Below are positions 8,860 to 17,481 of a stretch of DNA of 64,000 nucleotides, piece by piece; position 1 is the first letter of the stretch; each line of letters begins with the position of its first letter. This stretch comes from JAJISG01 sp964347325. GTDB lineage: Archaea > Thermoplasmatota > Thermoplasmata > RBG-16-68-12 > JAJISG01. The notes below the pieces were generated by a model, which had not been told where the DNA came from, ran no database searches, and was given only the letters and a program-made list of their open reading frames with translations. The translations under genes were made by a program, and so were the position numbers. The DNA lies in contig CAYFYA010000010.1 of NCBI GenBank assembly GCA_964347325.1, positions 9,721-73,720 on the forward strand, given 5' to 3'.

Positions 8860-9942
8860 CTAGGCAACAGCTAGCACGCCTAGCTGCTGGCCAAGCTTGT
8901 TCTTCTTCGCTGCTATCCTTCTCTCTCGCTCCTCATCCGTGAGGGACAGCACATACTCAGAAATCTCTGTCACCTTCTGGCCTATTGGCGCGGCCATCGT
9001 TTCGTACAGGTTTGCGATCTCCTCATTCCCGTTCGCCGCGAGAATCGCTGTGGCGGCGGCCTTTGCGGATAGGACGCCAAAGAAGATTCCTTCCCCTGTG
9101 AAGGGTTCACAGAAGCCCCCCGAGTCTCCAACAAGAAGGGCTCTCCCCGTTCCATAGGCCACCTCTCCGAAGGGAATTGACCATCCTTCTCTCCGGACGG
9201 GCCGGCCAGGTTCGTAATCGAACTCCTCCTTAAGCCACTCTCGCAACCTGGTAAATGCGAGGTCAGCAGGAGGTCCCAGAGCCTTGTGCACGCCCAGTCC
9301 GAGGACGCTGTGCCCATCCTTGGGGACCACATACGAGTATATGGGGGAGATATCACCCCTGAAGAGAAGGTAGAAAGAATCCTCGAAGACAGCTCCATCC
9401 TCGTAGTACTCCTGAACGACGGAAATCGTTCTCTGTGTCGACTCGCCGAATAGCCTTCTCCGGCATGTGCTGTAAACTCCATCCGCTCCGACCAGACAGA
9501 ACGTCTCAAGCTCCAACGAGCCATTCTCTGTCTGAAAACGAGCCACTACGCCGTCGCTTGTCTCTTCGATGCCAGCGAGCTGGTGTGAAGACAGGAGGTC
9601 GGCACCTTCCTCCACCGCGAGGCTGGTCATCCATAGGTCGAATCTGGATCTGTCAACGTTGTGAATCTGGTTAGACGGGTTGTGGAACCCGTTCCTCCTC
9701 CCGCTTGGAGGAATCACGCGCTCGGTCAGAACGGGTGGTTCGACGTGTACATCCGGGGGTATCCCGACGCCGAACAGGTTCTCGATCTCCTCTACGCAAT
9801 GAGACGTGATGAGTCCGCCGCAGACCTTGCTTCGTGGCAGCGTCCTCTTGTCGGCAATTGCTACTGTCTTCCCCGACTTGGCCAAGACGTAAGCCGCTGC
9901 CGCCCCGGCAGGACCCGTTCCCACCACGACAACATCGTACAT
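8860..9942 (-). CDS. Geranylgeranyl reductase family FAD-dependent oxidoreductase
   Basis: This family saturates double bonds of geranylgeranyl chains, as in archaeal membrane-lipid maturation. The 360 residues begin with an FAD dinucleotide-binding motif (GTGPAGA, residues 8-14), followed by the KVCGG motif at 40-44. A second FAD motif, GDSGGFCEPFTGEGI, lies near 275. Order and length match the family. The gene follows a cis-prenyltransferase-like gene on the same strand with a 9-base gap, so the two are probably co-transcribed and act on the same polyprenyl or lipid substrate. The exact substrate (archaeol lipid or polyprenol carrier) cannot be told from sequence. Confidence 0.85.
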   Translation of the reverse strand: MYDVVVVGTGPAGAAAAYVLAKSGKTVAIADKRTLPRSKVCGGLITSHCVEEIENLFGVGIPPDVHVEPPVLTERVIPPSGRRNGFHNPSNQIHNVDRSRFDLWMTSLAVEEGADLLSSHQLAGIEETSDGVVARFQTENGSLELETFCLVGADGVYSTCRRRLFGESTQRTISVVQEYYEDGAVFEDSFYLLFRGDISPIYSYVVPKDGHSVLGLGVHKALGPPADLAFTRLREWLKEEFDYEPGRPVRREGWSIPFGEVAYGTGRALLVGDSGGFCEPFTGEGIFFGVLSAKAAATAILAANGNEEIANLYETMAAPIGQKVTEISEYVLSLTDEERERRIAAKKNKLGQQLGVLAVA

Positions 9943-9951
9943 CGGCCCCTC

Positions 9952-10941
9952 CTAGTAGTAGAACTGGTAGAGGCCCTGGGGCGAGCCAAAGACGAAGAGC
10001 TTGGTGGGCCGGCTCCTCAGAAGGACCCGCTTATTGAAGAGCCTAAGCTCGCGGAGCTGATGTCTAGCCTTCACCTCGTCGATGTCCCCGTACATCTTCA
10101 CCAAGCCCTCGCCAGTGTGCATGAGCTTCGCCACGAGGGAAAGCGTCGCAAGTGCCACCAACTCGTCGAAGGTCCAGTTACTGAAGAGGGTCCCGTTCTG
10201 GCAGTACATGAAGGTCGATTTGAGCAGCTTGTCGGGTATCCAACCTCCCCCCGATAGGTTCAGCTTGGTGTGCCTGACGCAGACATCGACGTCGGGGAGC
10301 GCTTTCAGCTGCGCGGCCGTCTGAGAGTTGTCGTTGCCGTTCTCGGTGTAGTCCACCAGGAAGTAAGCGTTGAAGCCGCTGCTAGGGTACTCAGGCAGCA
10401 GGTTCGTCAGGCGGCTCCGCAACTCGTAGTCCTCCCCCATGCCCACCAGATGAACACCAACGCCTTCCCTGCGAGCGTAGGACGCGAAGGGCTTGATTCC
10501 CTCCGAGAGGATCTTCAGGATGCGGTTCGTGCCCTCCCTTCCCCTCCCCCTGTTGTACATCGTGTGGGTCATCAAAATGCAGTTCCTGGCACCGACGTGC
10601 CTCAGCGTGTGGACCAAGGCGAGGCAGTACAATGCCGCGTCGACCCCCACGTCGATGTCTGGCCTCACGGTAAGGGTCGACCGCGTGCCGTCCGGGATGT
10701 CGTACACCACCAGGGACGGCATCAACCTCAAGGCCTCCTCGGAGGTCAGACTGAGATCGAGATTCTCCTCTATGCCCCCCCAGATCTCGTGGAAGTGTCC
10801 CAGGACGGTCTTCTTGCCCGGGAAAGTGCTGGCTATGTCCTGTCCGAGGGAGGCCTTGCCCCCGACTTCGGGGATCTCGTCGAGGTCGACGTACACTTCA
10901 GCCAACTCCTCTCTCTTCAGAGACATCTCCCCTTCCCCCAT
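9952..10941 (-). CDS. Divergent cis-prenyltransferase (undecaprenyl diphosphate synthase-like)
   Basis: Several landmarks of Z-type isoprenyl diphosphate synthases appear in the right order across 329 residues. These are an aspartate motif VYDIPDGTRSTL (~79-90, compare the family's MDGNxR), ILKILSEGIKPFASYARREG followed by GVHLVGMGEDYELR, then DVDVCVRHTKLNLSG and SNWTFDELVAL near the C-terminus. These correspond to the catalytic Asp, the 'G-D' strand, the Arg-x-Ser diphosphate-binding loop and the 'WPDFTEEDL' helix. The Asn of DGNxR is Thr here and an extra ~75 residues precede the motif, so the substrate or activity may differ from classical enzymes. Pairing with a geranylgeranyl reductase supports a role in making or reducing a polyprenyl lipid carrier. 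A TATA-like TTAAG element lies at ~10988-10993. Confidence 0.6.
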   Translation of the reverse strand: MGEGEMSLKREELAEVYVDLDEIPEVGGKASLGQDIASTFPGKKTVLGHFHEIWGGIEENLDLSLTSEEALRLMPSLVVYDIPDGTRSTLTVRPDIDVGVDAALYCLALVHTLRHVGARNCILMTHTMYNRGRGREGTNRILKILSEGIKPFASYARREGVGVHLVGMGEDYELRSRLTNLLPEYPSSGFNAYFLVDYTENGNDNSQTAAQLKALPDVDVCVRHTKLNLSGGGWIPDKLLKSTFMYCQNGTLFSNWTFDELVALATLSLVAKLMHTGEGLVKMYGDIDEVKARHQLRELRLFNKRVLLRSRPTKLFVFGSPQGLYQFYY

Positions 10942-11075
10942 GCGATAATCGCAGGAGTGATTATCACTGACTAGAACTGTGCGACAATACTTAAGGTTTG
11001 CTACTGAATATAGTATTCGTAGCTACCGTATCCCTATCGCGGTTGCACAGGAAAGCGCGAGGAAAGGTAGATATA

Positions 11076-11309
11076 ATGACGCAAGGTTACAAAGCGCGGC
11101 GGGGTCCCCGGATGCCAGGCCGCCCCAAGTCTGACAAGGCCCAATTCAACATCAGGATGGATGCTGAACTCTTGCAGAGGTACAGAGATTACTGCGATGC
11201 CAACGGCCTCGATCCCCAGCGCCAGGTAATCAACTTCATAAAGCGCCTCGTGAGGGCCGAGTTCGACTTCCAGGAGAAGCTGTGGGAAGTCCTCACTGAG
11301 GGTGAATAG
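11076..11309 (+). CDS. Small ribbon-helix-helix-like DNA-binding protein
   Basis: This is a 77-residue protein. After a basic, Gly/Pro-rich N-terminus (GPRMPGRPKSDK), residues ~30-65 read as a beta strand AQFNIRMD and two helices (AELLQRYRDYCDANG, QRQVINFIKRLV). This is the pattern of ribbon-helix-helix regulators such as CopG/MetJ-type proteins. I chose the ATG at 11076 because it follows GAGGAAAGG. A longer reading from 10998 would begin inside the promoter region. Its stop is one base from the stop of the convergent gene. Target and function are unknown. Confidence 0.65.
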   Translation: MTQGYKARRGPRMPGRPKSDKAQFNIRMDAELLQRYRDYCDANGLDPQRQVINFIKRLVRAEFDFQEKLWEVLTEGE

Positions 11310-11310
11310 C

Positions 11311-12984
11311 TCAGCCGACGACGACCGCGAACCTCTTCTCCATTGTTGACTGCTGGTTCCGGGGCAGGGCGCCGCCCCTCATGCTCGCCACCACCAGGGC
11401 CGACCTTGAGATGGCGAGGTCCCCTATGTGTTTCACGAACTCCAAGACCGTCAGGAAGCCCGCCCCCTCCACCAGGAGTTCGAGCTCCCCCAGATAGATG
11501 AGGGTGTCCGTCGCGATGCTCCGGGAGGCGTCCCGCAATACCTCCAGATCGAGGCGAGAGACATCGTAGGAGGAGAAGTTCGGGTGGGGGGTAGGGGTTA
11601 TCCACAGGAAGGCCGCGTCGTAGAGGTCGTAGTCCTCCTGCAGCTTCTCTGGAAAGACCGTAGATATCACGACCTTGCGCTGCAGAGTTGCTCGGGATAT
11701 CTCCCGGAAACAGTCCTTCCTGTCCCGTTCCCAGAGAATGGAGGTCGATGACAGGAAGGTGGGCTCAGGCACCCCCTCCTCCTCCGTGGCCGGAACTTCA
11801 TCGAAGAGCCCCTTGAGGGTGGCCACCTGCCCCGGCGCCAGGCTGTCGGGATCTATGTTCACCATGAGGGTGCACCCTCCCCTGCTGGCAGCCGAGGCGA
11901 TTGTGGACACCGTCCTCAGGACTGGTTTGTAGCCGTTGACCTCGATCAGGTACTCCATGTCGTCCAGCAGGACCACGGCTCCAGGGTTGTCCCTCATGAA
12001 CTTCAGGATCGTTTGAAGGACGTCCACCTCGAGATAGGTGGGCCTGAGGGTCCACATGTAGGCCTCCTGGGAGGAGAGCCACAAGATTGGCGTACGCTCC
12101 AGGGAGAAGTCCTCGGCGAGGATCTCGGGGGGAAAGGCGGTGACACACAGCCCCGGTGCCTCCTGGACGAGTTCTCGAAAGGCCGCGAAGCTGTTCCTCC
12201 TCCCCCTCTCCATGACCAAATAGTTCCGGCCCTTCTCCCATCGAAACCTCGGGCTGACCTCGCCGACCTCCACGGCGGACTCGATGACAAGAAAGCCGTA
12301 GCGGAAGATGGCCCAGGCCACGAAGGCCAGGAAGAGGGTGGTGTAGCCGCTCCCAAGGCCGATCCGAACTCCGGTCCCCGTGATGACGGGCCAGAAGATC
12401 TCCGAGACCGTCCCCGCCAAGGTCGGGATGGCGAACCCCGACAGCAGAAGCCCCGACCTCATCTTCGACCGGTGGTCCTGGGGTCGCGCGTAGGCCCTGG
12501 CCAAGTAGACCAAGGCGGCGATGATGATTGCGGCGTAAAGGGAGGCCAGGAGGAGGTACAGGTCCCCGATCAGGGCAGTCGGGCCCAGGGGACCCTCCAC
12601 CACTCCCTTGACCAGCAGGTCTCCAGCCCACAGGAAGGAGGTAAAGACTATGGAGGGTGTGTAGATGAGGAGGAGGCCCCAGGACTGGTCCAGCAACCCA
12701 CTTCTCCGAGGGTAGGCGAGGACGAAGTGAGTCATCACCCCCGGGATGAAGGCGATCCCTATCCACATGATCTTGACGAGGAGAAGGAGCTGCTGGCCGT
12801 CCGTGGGTGGGAACGACCTAAGCAAGAGCTCCGGCACGTTCCAGAGGGTGAAGGTGGCCAGCAGGAGGACGTAGATCCGGGCGGTGCTGCCCCGAGGGTT
12901 CCTGGAGAGGATGTAACCTGCGAGAACGACGTTGATGATGAGGGAGGCCAGGGACTGGAAGGCGAAGGGATTCAAGGACGTCAC
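11311..12984 (-). CDS. Membrane sensor: histidine-kinase-type 7TM domain plus two DUF835 domains
   Basis: The N-terminal ~230 residues form seven helices resembling the 7TM sensor domain found in front of histidine kinases. No kinase domain follows. Instead two related cytoplasmic domains of about 140 residues occur (~265-410 and ~425-557). They match DUF835 in their pattern: NYLVMERGRRNSF...LWLSS...VDVLQTILKFMRDNPGAVVLLDDMEYL-type strands, and in the second copy FLWITPTPHP and TLIYLGELELLVE. DUF835 proteins are found next to KaiC-like ATPases in archaea, and here a KaiC-like gene lies 18 bases upstream on the same strand. The pair probably forms a signalling unit in which the membrane sensor controls, or is read by, the ATPase. 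It starts with GTG. Confidence 0.75.
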   Translation of the reverse strand: MTSLNPFAFQSLASLIINVVLAGYILSRNPRGSTARIYVLLLATFTLWNVPELLLRSFPPTDGQQLLLLVKIMWIGIAFIPGVMTHFVLAYPRRSGLLDQSWGLLLIYTPSIVFTSFLWAGDLLVKGVVEGPLGPTALIGDLYLLLASLYAAIIIAALVYLARAYARPQDHRSKMRSGLLLSGFAIPTLAGTVSEIFWPVITGTGVRIGLGSGYTTLFLAFVAWAIFRYGFLVIESAVEVGEVSPRFRWEKGRNYLVMERGRRNSFAAFRELVQEAPGLCVTAFPPEILAEDFSLERTPILWLSSQEAYMWTLRPTYLEVDVLQTILKFMRDNPGAVVLLDDMEYLIEVNGYKPVLRTVSTIASAASRGGCTLMVNIDPDSLAPGQVATLKGLFDEVPATEEEGVPEPTFLSSTSILWERDRKDCFREISRATLQRKVVISTVFPEKLQEDYDLYDAAFLWITPTPHPNFSSYDVSRLDLEVLRDASRSIATDTLIYLGELELLVEGAGFLTVLEFVKHIGDLAISRSALVVASMRGGALPRNQQSTMEKRFAVVVG

Positions 12985-13002
12985 GGACGACCTCCAGGAA
13001 GC

Positions 13003-13704
13003 TCACTCGCCAACGATCTCGAACTGTCCCTTGTCCACCAGGAGTGCATGGTAGTCCAGATCGTGCTTCACGCCCCTGAGCTTGACCACCCCTATGAATC
13101 GCCTGACGCTGGTGGTAAGTCCCACCTCGACCTCCCGGACCCCCAGGTGGACGATGCCGTCCGACAGGAACTCCTCAACTTCGTAGGGGCCGAAGGCCCC
13201 ACCCTCCCGGGGCGTTTCGGCGACGAGGAATGTCAGGCATCCGATGGCCCTCAGGTCCTCGAAGAAGTCGAAGATCTGCTTCCTCGGGTCCTCGAACTCC
13301 GTCAGCGAGTAGAGGGCGTTGAGCGAATCGATGGCTATGAGGTCGCACCCCACCTCTTTCTTGTACTTCCTGAACTCCTTGCCCAGGGCGAGCAACCAGT
13401 CACGGGACCCTCCCATCTCCTTTAGGTCTTCCCTGAGCTTCCGCATATCCACAACTCGGAGGCTCTTCGCCTTCTCGGGCTCCAGTCCCAGGCTCATAAC
13501 CTGATTCGTCAAGCTCCCGACGCTCTGCTCCATGGAGACGTACAGGGCGTTGGCATTTCGCTCCAGGGCTTCGAAGTAGAGGATGCGGTAGGCGAAGCTG
13601 GATTTCAGGCTACCAGGCGGGCCTGAGACCAGGATAACGAAGCCTTGGGGGATACCGCCTCCGATCTTGTCATCCAGACCAGACACCCTGGTTCTTACCC
13701 TCAA
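13003..13704 (-). CDS. KaiC-like RecA-superfamily ATPase
   Basis: This 233-residue single-domain KaiC/RadA-like ATPase has a Walker A motif GPPGSLKSS at 28-36, a catalytic-Glu-type strand YVSMEQS at 55-61, and a Walker B DLIAIDS at 121-127. The start LDDKIGGGIPQGFVIL is typical of archaeal KaiC homologues. It lacks the second KaiC domain. Such proteins act as ATP-dependent signalling or scaffold proteins in archaea, and several are linked to membrane receptors or motility. It forms an operon with the DUF835 sensor downstream. The start is a TTG preceded by GGGGGTG. A TATA element for this strand lies at 13781-13790 (TTTTTATAAG on the minus strand). Confidence 0.85.
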   Translation of the reverse strand: MRVRTRVSGLDDKIGGGIPQGFVILVSGPPGSLKSSFAYRILYFEALERNANALYVSMEQSVGSLTNQVMSLGLEPEKAKSLRVVDMRKLREDLKEMGGSRDWLLALGKEFRKYKKEVGCDLIAIDSLNALYSLTEFEDPRKQIFDFFEDLRAIGCLTFLVAETPREGGAFGPYEVEEFLSDGIVHLGVREVEVGLTTSVRRFIGVVKLRGVKHDLDYHALLVDKGQFEIVGE

Positions 13705-13849
13705 GGCACCCCCTCACGCTCGAGTGACCAGGCAGGAAGGACACACCCAGGTCAGGCGAGAAGTTGGAATCCAAAGTGGCTTATAAAAAGATGTCGACCC
13801 CTGGGTTCTGGCGGGAGAGGTGGGTGAGACATGTGCTACCTGGCGTATA

Positions 13850-13858
13850 TTTTATATA
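13850..13858 (+). promoter_or_regulatory. TATA box deciding the start of the SAM hydrolase-family gene
   Basis: TTTTATATA is centred 35 bases before the ATG at 13889, leaving a leader of about 9 nt that contains GGGAGG. Its position inside a longer possible reading frame (from 13820) argues against that upstream start. Confidence 0.65.
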
Positions 13859-13888
13859 TTTCGTAGCACAATACTGCCACGAGGGAGG

Positions 13889-14758
13889 ATGGTGCGCAGA
13901 TGGCTCACCAGGCTGCTTCATCGCAGGACGGGCGTCAACCACCCTATCACCCTAACCACCGACTTCGGAGGTAGTCACTACCAGGGTATCCTTCAGGGCA
14001 TCATCTACTCCATCAACCCAAAGGCCTGCCTGATAGCGGTAAGCCATCGAATCAGACCCCAGGACGTCGTGGCTGGCGCCTTTGCCCTGAAGAGTGCCGC
14101 ACCCTACTACCCCTACAGCATCCACCTGGGACTCGTCTTCCCCACAGTGAGGACGCCGGGCTCTCGGGACATCGTCGTGCGTTGTCGGAGAGGAATCTTG
14201 GTGGGACCAGACAACGGGCTACTGATGCCGGCTGCCAGGGAGTTGGGACTCGACGAGGTGTATGAGGTCTCGAGCCCGCTACGGTGGCTTTCGACCCCCT
14301 CCAACGCCTTCTCGGCCGTCGAGGTGTACGGATCCCTGGCAGCCTACCTCTCCAGGGGCCTCAACCCCAAGAAGCTCGGTCCGAGGATCTACGGCTGGGT
14401 GGAACTGGAGGAGCCGGGCTACCGACGGAGAGGGGACGGCCTCGAAGGGGACGTCCTCACGGTGGACCACTTCGGCAACATCATAACAAGCATCCCGGGG
14501 CGGGAGGTAGCGAAGCTTGCTGGTTACACCGACCTCCTGGAGGTGGAGGTGGACGGGAGGTCGATAAGGCTGCCCCTCCTGAAGAGCTACGGGTACGCCC
14601 CCAAGGGCAGCGTCCTGGCGACCCTCAACAGGAATGGGATGCTGGAGATAGCGGCGTACTGCGACAGCGCCTCGAGGCTTCTAAGGGTCGAGGAGCCGAC
14701 CCGCGTACGGATCGTGCCGGCGCGATCGGAAGAGGCCGAAGCTCAGGACCGCAATTGA
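13889..14758 (+). CDS. SAM hydroxide adenosyltransferase (DUF62) family protein
   Basis: Members of this family use an activated water to split S-adenosylmethionine into adenosine and methionine. The 289 residues carry the family's N-terminal TLTTDFGG (Asp at residue 25), a central GPDNGLL, and the C-terminal domain with VDHFGNIITSI, all in the usual order. The family is usually about 260 residues long, so this copy has a modest N-terminal basic extension. The start follows from the TATA box at 13850-13858. The gene is followed after 34 bases by purA. Consuming SAM and feeding adenosine back to purines would be a sensible link, but this is inference. Confidence 0.85.
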   Translation: MVRRWLTRLLHRRTGVNHPITLTTDFGGSHYQGILQGIIYSINPKACLIAVSHRIRPQDVVAGAFALKSAAPYYPYSIHLGLVFPTVRTPGSRDIVVRCRRGILVGPDNGLLMPAARELGLDEVYEVSSPLRWLSTPSNAFSAVEVYGSLAAYLSRGLNPKKLGPRIYGWVELEEPGYRRRGDGLEGDVLTVDHFGNIITSIPGREVAKLAGYTDLLEVEVDGRSIRLPLLKSYGYAPKGSVLATLNRNGMLEIAAYCDSASRLLRVEEPTRVRIVPARSEEAEAQDRN

Positions 14759-14792
14759 GTTTAAGAGCGCCCTCCCTTTTTACGGCGATACC

Positions 14793-16091
14793 ATGCCGGG
14801 GACCGTAGTCGTTGGAACCCAGTTTGGGGATGAAGGCAAGGGGAAGATCATCGACTTCTGTGCCGAGGGAGCGGAGGTCGTGGCTCGCTTCAATGGAGGG
14901 TCCAACGCAGGGCACACCGTCAAGGTAGGCGACGAGGTGTTCCGCTTCCATCTGATCCCCAGCGGCACCATCCGGCGGGACAAGCTCAACATCGTCGGCA
15001 ACGGCGTGGTGGTCGACCCTGAGGTCTTGACCCGGGAAGTTAAGGAGCTGAAGGACCGCGGGTACGCCGTTGACAACCTGAGGGTCAGCGAGAGAGCCCA
15101 CATGGTGATGCCCTACCACAGGGTGATCGATGGACTGGAGGAGGCCCTGAAGGGTTCCCTGAAGGCTGGCACCACCATGCGGGGTATCGGTCCGTGCTAC
15201 GAGGACAAGGCCGCCCGCGTAGGCGTGCGGTTCGGTGACCTGGTGGACCAGGCCTTGCTGAAGGAGCGCCTCTCGACCCTCGTCCCGATGAAGCAGCGTC
15301 TCATCGAGAGCTACGGCGGCGACGAGGTCCTCTCCTACGATGCCCTGCTGAAGGACTGCCTCAGATACGGCAAGGCCTTGGGGGAGTACGCCGCGGACAC
15401 CTCCCTCCTCCTCCAGGAGGCCCTGGCCGATGGGAAGAAGGTGCTATTCGAGGGGGCGCAGGGAACCCACCTGGACATCGACCACGGCATATACCCCTAC
15501 GGCACGTCCTCCAACGTCGTCGCAGCCGCTGCAGCCGTGGGCTCTGGCATCGGCTTCCGACACATCACCGAGATTATCGGGGTCGTGAAGGCCTTCACGA
15601 GCAGGGTGGGCACTGGGCCCTTCCCTGCGGAGCTTCCGGAAGACCAGGCTGGCTACCTCCGGGACAGATCTTTGGGCGAGTACGGAACCACAACCGGACG
15701 TCCTCGCCGCGTGGGATGGCTGGATGCCGTCATGGTCCGCTTCTCAGTTCGGGTCAACTCTCCGGACTACCTGGCGGTGACGAAGCTCGACGTCCTGGCA
15801 GGACTGGACCCCGTAAAGGTGTGTGTGGCCTACGAGTATGATGGAGAGGAGCTCCTCCACTTCCCCGCCAACATGAACGTCTTCGCTCGGTGTCAGCCTA
15901 TCTACGAGGAGTTGAAGGGCTGGAAGGATATCAACGAGGATACTTGGAGAGAAGTTGTTAAGGCCGGATATGACGAGACGCCTTCGAACCTGAGGGAGTA
16001 CCTCGCCTTCCTCACAAAGCAGACGGGGATTCCTGTGGGGATAGTCTCCGTGGGCCCCGCTCGCGAGGAAACGATGGACATCAGGAAGTGA
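14793..16091 (+). CDS. purA: Adenylosuccinate synthetase
   Basis: PurA condenses IMP and aspartate with GTP to form adenylosuccinate, the substrate of PurB encoded at 4414-5754. The 432 residues show the P-loop-like GDEGKGK with the catalytic Asp at residue 13, the catalytic His in SNAGHTV at ~41, MRGIGPCYEDK, EGAQGTHLDIDHG, and the C-terminal GTTTGRPRRVGW. Phe replaces the usual Trp in the first motif (TQFGDEG instead of QWGDEG). The ATG is at 14793. Two membrane-protein genes follow within 5 bases and may share the transcript. Confidence 0.97.
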   Translation: MPGTVVVGTQFGDEGKGKIIDFCAEGAEVVARFNGGSNAGHTVKVGDEVFRFHLIPSGTIRRDKLNIVGNGVVVDPEVLTREVKELKDRGYAVDNLRVSERAHMVMPYHRVIDGLEEALKGSLKAGTTMRGIGPCYEDKAARVGVRFGDLVDQALLKERLSTLVPMKQRLIESYGGDEVLSYDALLKDCLRYGKALGEYAADTSLLLQEALADGKKVLFEGAQGTHLDIDHGIYPYGTSSNVVAAAAAVGSGIGFRHITEIIGVVKAFTSRVGTGPFPAELPEDQAGYLRDRSLGEYGTTTGRPRRVGWLDAVMVRFSVRVNSPDYLAVTKLDVLAGLDPVKVCVAYEYDGEELLHFPANMNVFARCQPIYEELKGWKDINEDTWREVVKAGYDETPSNLREYLAFLTKQTGIPVGIVSVGPAREETMDIRK

Positions 16092-16095
16092 GGGC

Positions 16096-16974
16096 TTGCA
16101 GCAGCCGCCCGTGCGACCTCGAGGAAGAGGCATCCTCGCAGTCATACGAGTAGTCTCGGTCCTAGCCTCCCTCCTTTTCGCCTTTCTCATGGGGTCTACC
16201 ATATTCATGGTCGTCCCGCCCAACCTCGAGATATCGCTTCCCGACACTGAGGGCACGAACTTCGTTTACGACAACGGCGTGATGCGTATGGACACTTCAA
16301 TCACCATCAGGAACAACGGCTACTACTTCGGCGGCTTCGCCATCACCCACGACATAACGAACTTCACGGTCTCAGTCCTGGCACAAGTGGAGGACATCGA
16401 GGTCGCCAACACCACCAGCGACCCTGTCGACATCCCAATGGGGAGCTCGAGGCTGGTGCCCGTCTCCATCGCCATCAATCTGGCCCCCCTCATCTCAACG
16501 GGCTACATCGTCTTCGAACCGGCCAACGTGAGCTTCACCATTGGAGGGGGTGCTACGACTACAAGAGGCCTCCTCTCCGCCGATGCTTCCGTGACCTTGT
16601 CGATCCCCATGGAGGAGCCCCTCATCTCCGACTTCAATCTGGACTTCCAGAACAGCACCTTCTCCAACGTCACGGGCGGGGTGGAGTGGCGCCTTCCCTA
16701 CACCATAGTAACAGCAGACTTCCTGCCTGGGAACGCCTCGGCGGCCTTCACCATCCTGAACGAGACAGGAGGCTTCGTCGGGAACGCCACCGAGCTCATC
16801 CCCCTGGGCCAATCTGTAGCCAGCAACCTCACCCTCTTCGTCACAGACGAGAGCTTCCTTGAGCTCATGGCAAGACCTCAGAACCTAACGCTCCAGTTTG
16901 AGTTGACCCTCCCAGGTAACCTGACCTTCACCCGACAGATCACCATTCCCTGGGAACCCCCCGGAGGTGGCTAA
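16096..16974 (+). CDS. Membrane-anchored exported protein of unknown function
   Basis: This is a 292-residue protein with a basic N-terminus and one transmembrane segment at about residues 15-40, then an extracytoplasmic beta-rich domain. At least ten Asn-x-Ser/Thr sequons (for example NFT, NTT, NVS, NVT, NAS, NET) mark the outside part as heavily N-glycosylated. No cysteine pattern or catalytic motif is seen. The repeated strands around 'TSITIRNNGYYFGGFAI' recall LEA14-like or CARDB-like folds, but weakly. The TTG start lies 4 bases after purA. The next membrane-protein gene begins immediately after the stop, so the two probably work together. Confidence 0.65.
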   Translation: MQQPPVRPRGRGILAVIRVVSVLASLLFAFLMGSTIFMVVPPNLEISLPDTEGTNFVYDNGVMRMDTSITIRNNGYYFGGFAITHDITNFTVSVLAQVEDIEVANTTSDPVDIPMGSSRLVPVSIAINLAPLISTGYIVFEPANVSFTIGGGATTTRGLLSADASVTLSIPMEEPLISDFNLDFQNSTFSNVTGGVEWRLPYTIVTADFLPGNASAAFTILNETGGFVGNATELIPLGQSVASNLTLFVTDESFLELMARPQNLTLQFELTLPGNLTFTRQITIPWEPPGGG

Positions 16975-17481
16975 GTGATTCGGAAGTACCACCCCGGGAA
17001 GGCCATCGTGTCGGGGGTCCTGACGGCCATCCCCTTCATCCTACTGCCGATCCTGTTTTTGCGGGCCTTCCAGACGCTGCTCCCTGAGATGATCACCCTG
17101 GAGCTTCAGATGGACATGCAAACACTGGAGGGTTATATCATATCCATCGGCGCCGGGGTGGTGGCCATGGCCTTCCTGACCGCCTTCTACACCAAGGGTC
17201 TTGCGGGCCGGGTGCTCTTCGGTTGTGCTCGCCAGGGGGCTAAGTTCGCCTGGGTCTACTTCTTCTTCAATGCGGGATTCATAACCCTACTGGTGACCAT
17301 CGAACAGGAGGGAGGGGGTTCCATTCCCCTGGAGGCGGTCTCCTTCGCCATCCAGTTCACGCAGCTTCTCTACATCCTCTACTTCGCCATCCTGTTGATG
17401 GTGATGTACTTCGTCGCAGAGTACCTCGTCTACCGGAGGGTCCTACAGGAGCAGTACTACGTCGAGCCCTCCTTCTACTAG
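16975..17481 (+). CDS. Four-helix membrane protein of unknown function
   Basis: This 168-residue protein has four hydrophobic helices (about residues 10-33, 52-72, 90-110, 125-150) and a Tyr-rich C-terminal tail. Its GTG start directly abuts the TAA of the preceding glycosylated exported protein, so the two are translationally coupled and plausibly form one complex. No family is recognised. Its stop overlaps the convergent tRNA-thiolation gene by four bases (CTAG). Confidence 0.65.
   Translation: MIRKYHPGKAIVSGVLTAIPFILLPILFLRAFQTLLPEMITLELQMDMQTLEGYIISIGAGVVAMAFLTAFYTKGLAGRVLFGCARQGAKFAWVYFFFNAGFITLLVTIEQEGGGSIPLEAVSFAIQFTQLLYILYFAILLMVMYFVAEYLVYRRVLQEQYYVEPSFY

Noticed and set aside
12013..13425. 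A 470-codon plus-strand open frame opposite the KaiC/DUF835 genes
   Set aside because: It is antisense to two genes with clear motifs, has extreme Asp/Gly/Glu/Pro composition and no recognisable domain. In GC-rich DNA such shadow frames are expected.
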